Shown: piece by piece, positions 62,801 to 64,000 of the stretch
How positions within the stretch are numbered: position 1 is the stretch's first letter
How the letters are laid out: each line of letters opens with the position of its first letter
From: an uncultured Paenibacillaceae bacterium
Lineage (GTDB): Bacteria; Bacillota; Bacilli; Aneurinibacillales; Aneurinibacillaceae
Direction: 5' to 3'
NCBI GenBank assembly: GCA_946478845.1
Contig: CAMLDI010000003.1
Location: forward strand, 124,001-188,000
Length of the DNA stretch: 64,000 bases
The notes under the pieces: generated by a model
What the model was told of the DNA's origin: nothing
Database searches by the model: none
What the model saw: only the letters and a program-made list of their open reading frames with translations
Made by a program: the position numbers and the translations under genes

Positions 62801-64000
62801 AGGTAGGGGGTAGGGGTTAAAAGAAGATTAATTCCTCCGGCAATTGCAACCTCACTTTCTCCACGTTTTAATGATTCACAAGCCATATGTAAAGTGACCA
62901 GAGAGGAAGAACAGGCAGTATCAATCACCATGCTTGGCCCCTTAAAGTTAAATTCTTGGGATGTACGAGAGGCAATCATGTTCAATAAATTATCTACAAG
63001 AATATTCGGGTGAACGTCTGTCACGCCAAATTTTGTTTTCCATTCTTCCAGAATGGCCTCCTGTTGTTCTTTCGTAAGGGATGAGAAACTAACAAACCCT
63101 TGCAAATTCAAACGATTCAATGTATTTAAATGATGTTCATAATAAGTATTTGCCCCAGCCCCAATAAAAAGCCCCACTTTTTGCCCACTTAAATGGTCCT
63201 TTCCATAACCAGCCTTTTCAATCAGTTCAAAAACCATTTCCAACATCATTCTCTGTTGAGGATCCATAATTGCTGCTTCTTCTTCGGAAATATGAAACAG
63301 ATTAGCATCAAAATCATAAGGACTATCAATAAAAGCTCCTTTTTGGCAATAGGTTTTTCCAAATTCCCTGAAAGGTTGATAATATTCATCTCGATCCCAG
63401 CGGTCTACAGGAATATCCCGAATACTGCATTTCCCTTCCATCAGATTCGTCCAGAACTCTTCTGAATTTGCTGCATCAGGAAAACGGCATGCCATTCCAA
63501 TAACCGCAATTTCTTCCTCTTCGCCATGGATTATTTCCCTTGTTGCTGCAATTTCTCTATTAGGAGTGGTATATCCTTGTGCTATTTGTACGAGATATTC
63601 ATCCATTTCCTTAATGGTGCGACAACGAATTAATAGATCATGACTTAAGGATAAAGATAGCTCGTCCTCAAGGGCCCCCAATACTTGAACTGCTTTAATG
63701 GAGGTTCCCCCTAACGACATAAAAGGTTGATTTTCTGAAATGGTTTCTAAAGGACGTTCCAAAACTTTTGCCCATATTTCACGAATTAAATTCGTATATA
63801 CTCCCATTTCCACGGGTTCCTTTTCTTTAATCGTAAATAAATCTGTACCTAATAGAGTACGATCTTTATATTCATTGCTTTTAAAAGCTTCAACAAGAAC
63901 AAACCGTTGTACTTTTCCGCTGGTTGTTTTCGGAATAGATTTAATCAAACAAACATAATCAATGGGGATCCCCATGGCTTCATTCACATGGCTTAAAATT
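56803..64000 (-). CDS. Type I polyketide synthase (partial): AMP-ligase tail-ACP-KS-AT-KR-ACP-KS-reduced AT
   Basis: The frame continues past the window edge (codons before the GTG at 63987 read ILSHVNEA), so it is the C-terminal part of a larger protein. Numbering from 63987: AMP-ligase end (about 1-45, KTTSGKVQR), ACP (Ser96, LGGTSIKA), KS1 (about 159-613; Cys359, His494, His534), AT (about 709-1010; Ser803 in GHSVGE, QAFH motif, malonyl-like), KR (about 1290-1520; GGTGHIGG, Tyr1454, Asn1458), ACP (Ser1604), KS2 (about 1667-2125; Cys1871, His2006, His2046), then a region lacking AT catalytic residues (about 2126-2370) and stop. No ACP or thioesterase follows KS2. Confidence 0.95.
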   Translation of the reverse strand, partial: ILSHVNEAMGIPIDYVCLIKSIPKTTSGKVQRFVLVEAFKSNEYKDRTLLGTDLFTIKEKEPVEMGVYTNLIREIWAKVLERPLETISENQPFMSLGGTSIKAVQVLGALEDELSLSLSHDLLIRCRTIKEMDEYLVQIAQGYTTPNREIAATREIIHGEEEEIAVIGMACRFPDAANSEEFWTNLMEGKCSIRDIPVDRWDRDEYYQPFREFGKTYCQKGAFIDSPYDFDANLFHISEEEAAIMDPQQRMMLEMVFELIEKAGYGKDHLSGQKVGLFIGAGANTYYEHHLNTLNRLNLQGFVSFSSLTKEQQEAILEEWKTKFGVTDVHPNILVDNLLNMIASRTSQEFNFKGPSMVIDTACSSSLVTLHMACESLKRGESEVAIAGGINLLLTPTPYLYFSQAEALSASGQSRVFDAQADGFIPGEGAGLVMLKPLTKALADQDSIYAVIKASAINNDGHSIGVMAPNPDGQREVIERLYIEKGISPASIQMVEAHGTGTKIGDPSEVRAMDRAFGRWHVNPQSIAIGSVKANIGHLLGAAGIASFIKTVLALTHKKIPHSVNVSTPNPMIKWEQTPFYLVSEPQEWQVKMGMSRRAAINSFGFGGTNCHLVVEEAPSVEPVLAENPKEHPKHVLCLSAHTELALGKKMENLKEYLERHKEVSLGDVCYTENVTRTSLPYRSSFVAGTIEELKSFLGKGVRNELSYYHSPKVALMFTGQGSQYVGMAKELYQLVPSFKQVVDECSEAFYPYLQQKITDLIYGDGTDERVLAQTNITQPVVFAIDYAIGKILMDVGVKPFCMLGHSVGEWVAACLAGVVSLPDAARLVAIRGKLMHELKTAGTMAAVFTSSSAMEVLLEQFHDSLWVAGYNVTHQVVSGEKDAMEGFLKKLEEKRIPFKRLKVSQAFHTPLMNPMLPLFRKELEKTTFHKPSIPIVSNVTGEYMSELMDADYWVYHILGAVKFEQSINYVLNKGVSILIEAGPDRILTGMAKGILAYPNKIILPTLDRKKDSWDMLCEILGNLFNLGVQISWDQWYKDYSYHKIQLPSYPFEGKTFKPDFGDGQKVHQWFYEWNWQQEEETELDEIGKGAILLFDHQQRRGKEIETRVDSERNPVYSIIPGYEFYFDGNRNFVIDPKNSGHYIKLLQHIPGDIAAILHLWNIGNESVEPNQLLIDDIRLFTSAYSLLFIGQALVERTVAQVRVMILTNKAFSILDEELAEDPHQGITIALGNGLDLDYDWINTRILDMDFAEYDAQEVQWVGTVIHELNQKINEESIVAIRGGKRYVRSLKKAAVGENREELAIQEGETYLITGGTGHIGGEIARTLATQAKVNLVLTGRRETAPVSLMEELRELGAQVDYYSVDVIDQVEMAEMIEDVKRTKGSIHGVVHGAGVVNPSFVKLLQKDLDEIRDVLNPKVKGTIIVDQLTKEEPLKFFVTLSSVSASKKSWAAGLGDYAAANSFLNNYSVYRGKNQKKVRYLSMNYSLWDDQKNENGMGALFGHLSVMAVKAQKLQPLPSKEASQAFLQALHYNQQNVIHIYDLIRESVVNQITVGTTETSEGMQGQISYKSANEMRRIVYEVIASEINVPVNQLEVSMNFLDLSIDSMRATKVIGEIGKRLNLELYPTLLFEYQTPEALADYLEKAFVNDREETLTVDLDSEKYHAPTQDIAIIGMSLRIPGAKNLDEYWDLLEKGKCMIQEVPADRWDMEKHYSQDPHSLHTTNTKHGGFIDQPYDFDPLFFGMSPKEAEVTDPQQRIFLQIAWEVLQQAGYGGKHRTNKIGVFVGTEQNSYMEHFIGYRSYMLIKESLENHDVFLRLSHEDRQAILSEIVGILDPGELVADAIAGNGLNEVAARVSHCLNLTGPSMIVNTACSSSLVALHHACESIRQGQAEMAIAGGVNLNLTPTPFVCLSRVTALSQTGVCYPFDQRADGMVLSEGAGAVLLKPLQQAIEDGDTIYGVIKGSAINNDGHSQGITAPRPQGQADAIRQAYLNGGIHPETVSYVETHGTGTPLGDPIEVEVMAQAFRSFTSKKGFCGIGSVKSSIGHMLSAAGIISLMKVVLAMKHGKIPHTIHFEEPNKNINFSESPFYVVDKMPRPWEREGEIPRRAGVNAFGFGGTNAHVILEEAPKVLSEGFNSKEQEPPYVLFLSGRTEEVIKKVANQLGTYVENHPEVPVSSICYTMNHGQKEMAHKYAIIIKSRDHLLSVLKGIEKGENLPELIKGRSNPNRQTPVHFFLDGKNDFSAQYNKGILLAKYGIQPAHVFYTNSGIRVGEAIIKESDWNCSLIELENDDAWREYAGKGDVILHFGKESLPDHVIGVNFHESMLEVMARLYTLGVKFNPGLLFEKKEKRILLPTYPFENKAYNVSKKKIVHEGDVDKLNRDLQFLNGSFFIG

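Overview
The window looks like a chromosomal segment of an aerobic, probably endospore-forming member of the Bacillales (Bacillaceae or a close relative). The evidence is moderate-to-low G+C, strong AGGAGG-type ribosome binding sites with frequent TTG and GTG starts, and typical Bacillus-type genes: mnmA, ccdC, rocD, ald beside a PucR regulator, a YrzF-like kinase, a YusF-like Toprim protein and a heme-copper oxidase operon with ctaA and ctaB. No ribosomal RNA, prophage or CRISPR array is seen. The only mobile DNA is a decayed IS remnant near 40.3-40.7 kb and a possible intergenic repeat near 25.0-25.2 kb.

Layout. 0-9 kb is a cobalamin region: cbiM-cbiN-cbiQ (cobalt ECF transporter, cbiQ cut by the window edge) behind a B12 riboswitch with a terminator, cobQ, and cobT behind a second B12 riboswitch with a terminator. 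An ArsR-type regulator with a SulP transporter, and ornithine aminotransferase, sit among them. 9-20 kb holds small regulators and membrane proteins, ccdC, mnmA, two tandem SLH-bearing cell-wall amidases, an MFS transporter fused in frame to a second small gene, two near-identical chemoreceptors and a small kinase. 20-25 kb is a same-strand group: a TPP enzyme, a stress-type SDR, and two paralogous lipoprotein alpha/beta hydrolases, one of which has lost its nucleophile. A tRNA-Thr(CGU) follows at 25.4 kb, then ald, its likely regulator and a UbiD-type decarboxylase.

30-37 kb is a caa3-type cytochrome oxidase operon (COX2 with fused cytochrome c, COX1 with the A2-family YSHPAV signature, ctaA, ctaB, an atypical subunit-III-like protein, a 32-residue membrane protein, SCO) followed by a lipoprotein di-heme peroxidase. 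37-41.6 kb holds a Fic protein, Nudix and Toprim proteins, an iron-type alcohol dehydrogenase, the IS remnant and uppP. 41.7-50.9 kb is one-carbon and TCA metabolism: metH with a bifunctional homocysteine methyltransferase/MTHFR, and an IclR regulator divergent from aconitase with matching 17-bp operator-like palindromes. 50.9-55 kb is an SsuABC-like organosulfur uptake operon ending in an FMN-dependent monooxygenase, behind a promoter plus attenuator-like leader.

55.1-64 kb is the end of a polyketide synthase operon: a giant synthase (acyl-AMP-ligase tail, ACP, KS, AT, KR, ACP, KS, shrunken AT, then stop), a discrete acyltransferase and an Sfp-type phosphopantetheinyl transferase, with tight or overlapping junctions. 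Its architecture (a cis-AT module followed by a terminal KS without a working AT, ACP or thioesterase, with a free AT next to it) is the most unusual system here. The cobalamin genes and B12-dependent MetH fit together: cobalt uptake and B12 assembly supply the methionine synthase coded 40 kb away.
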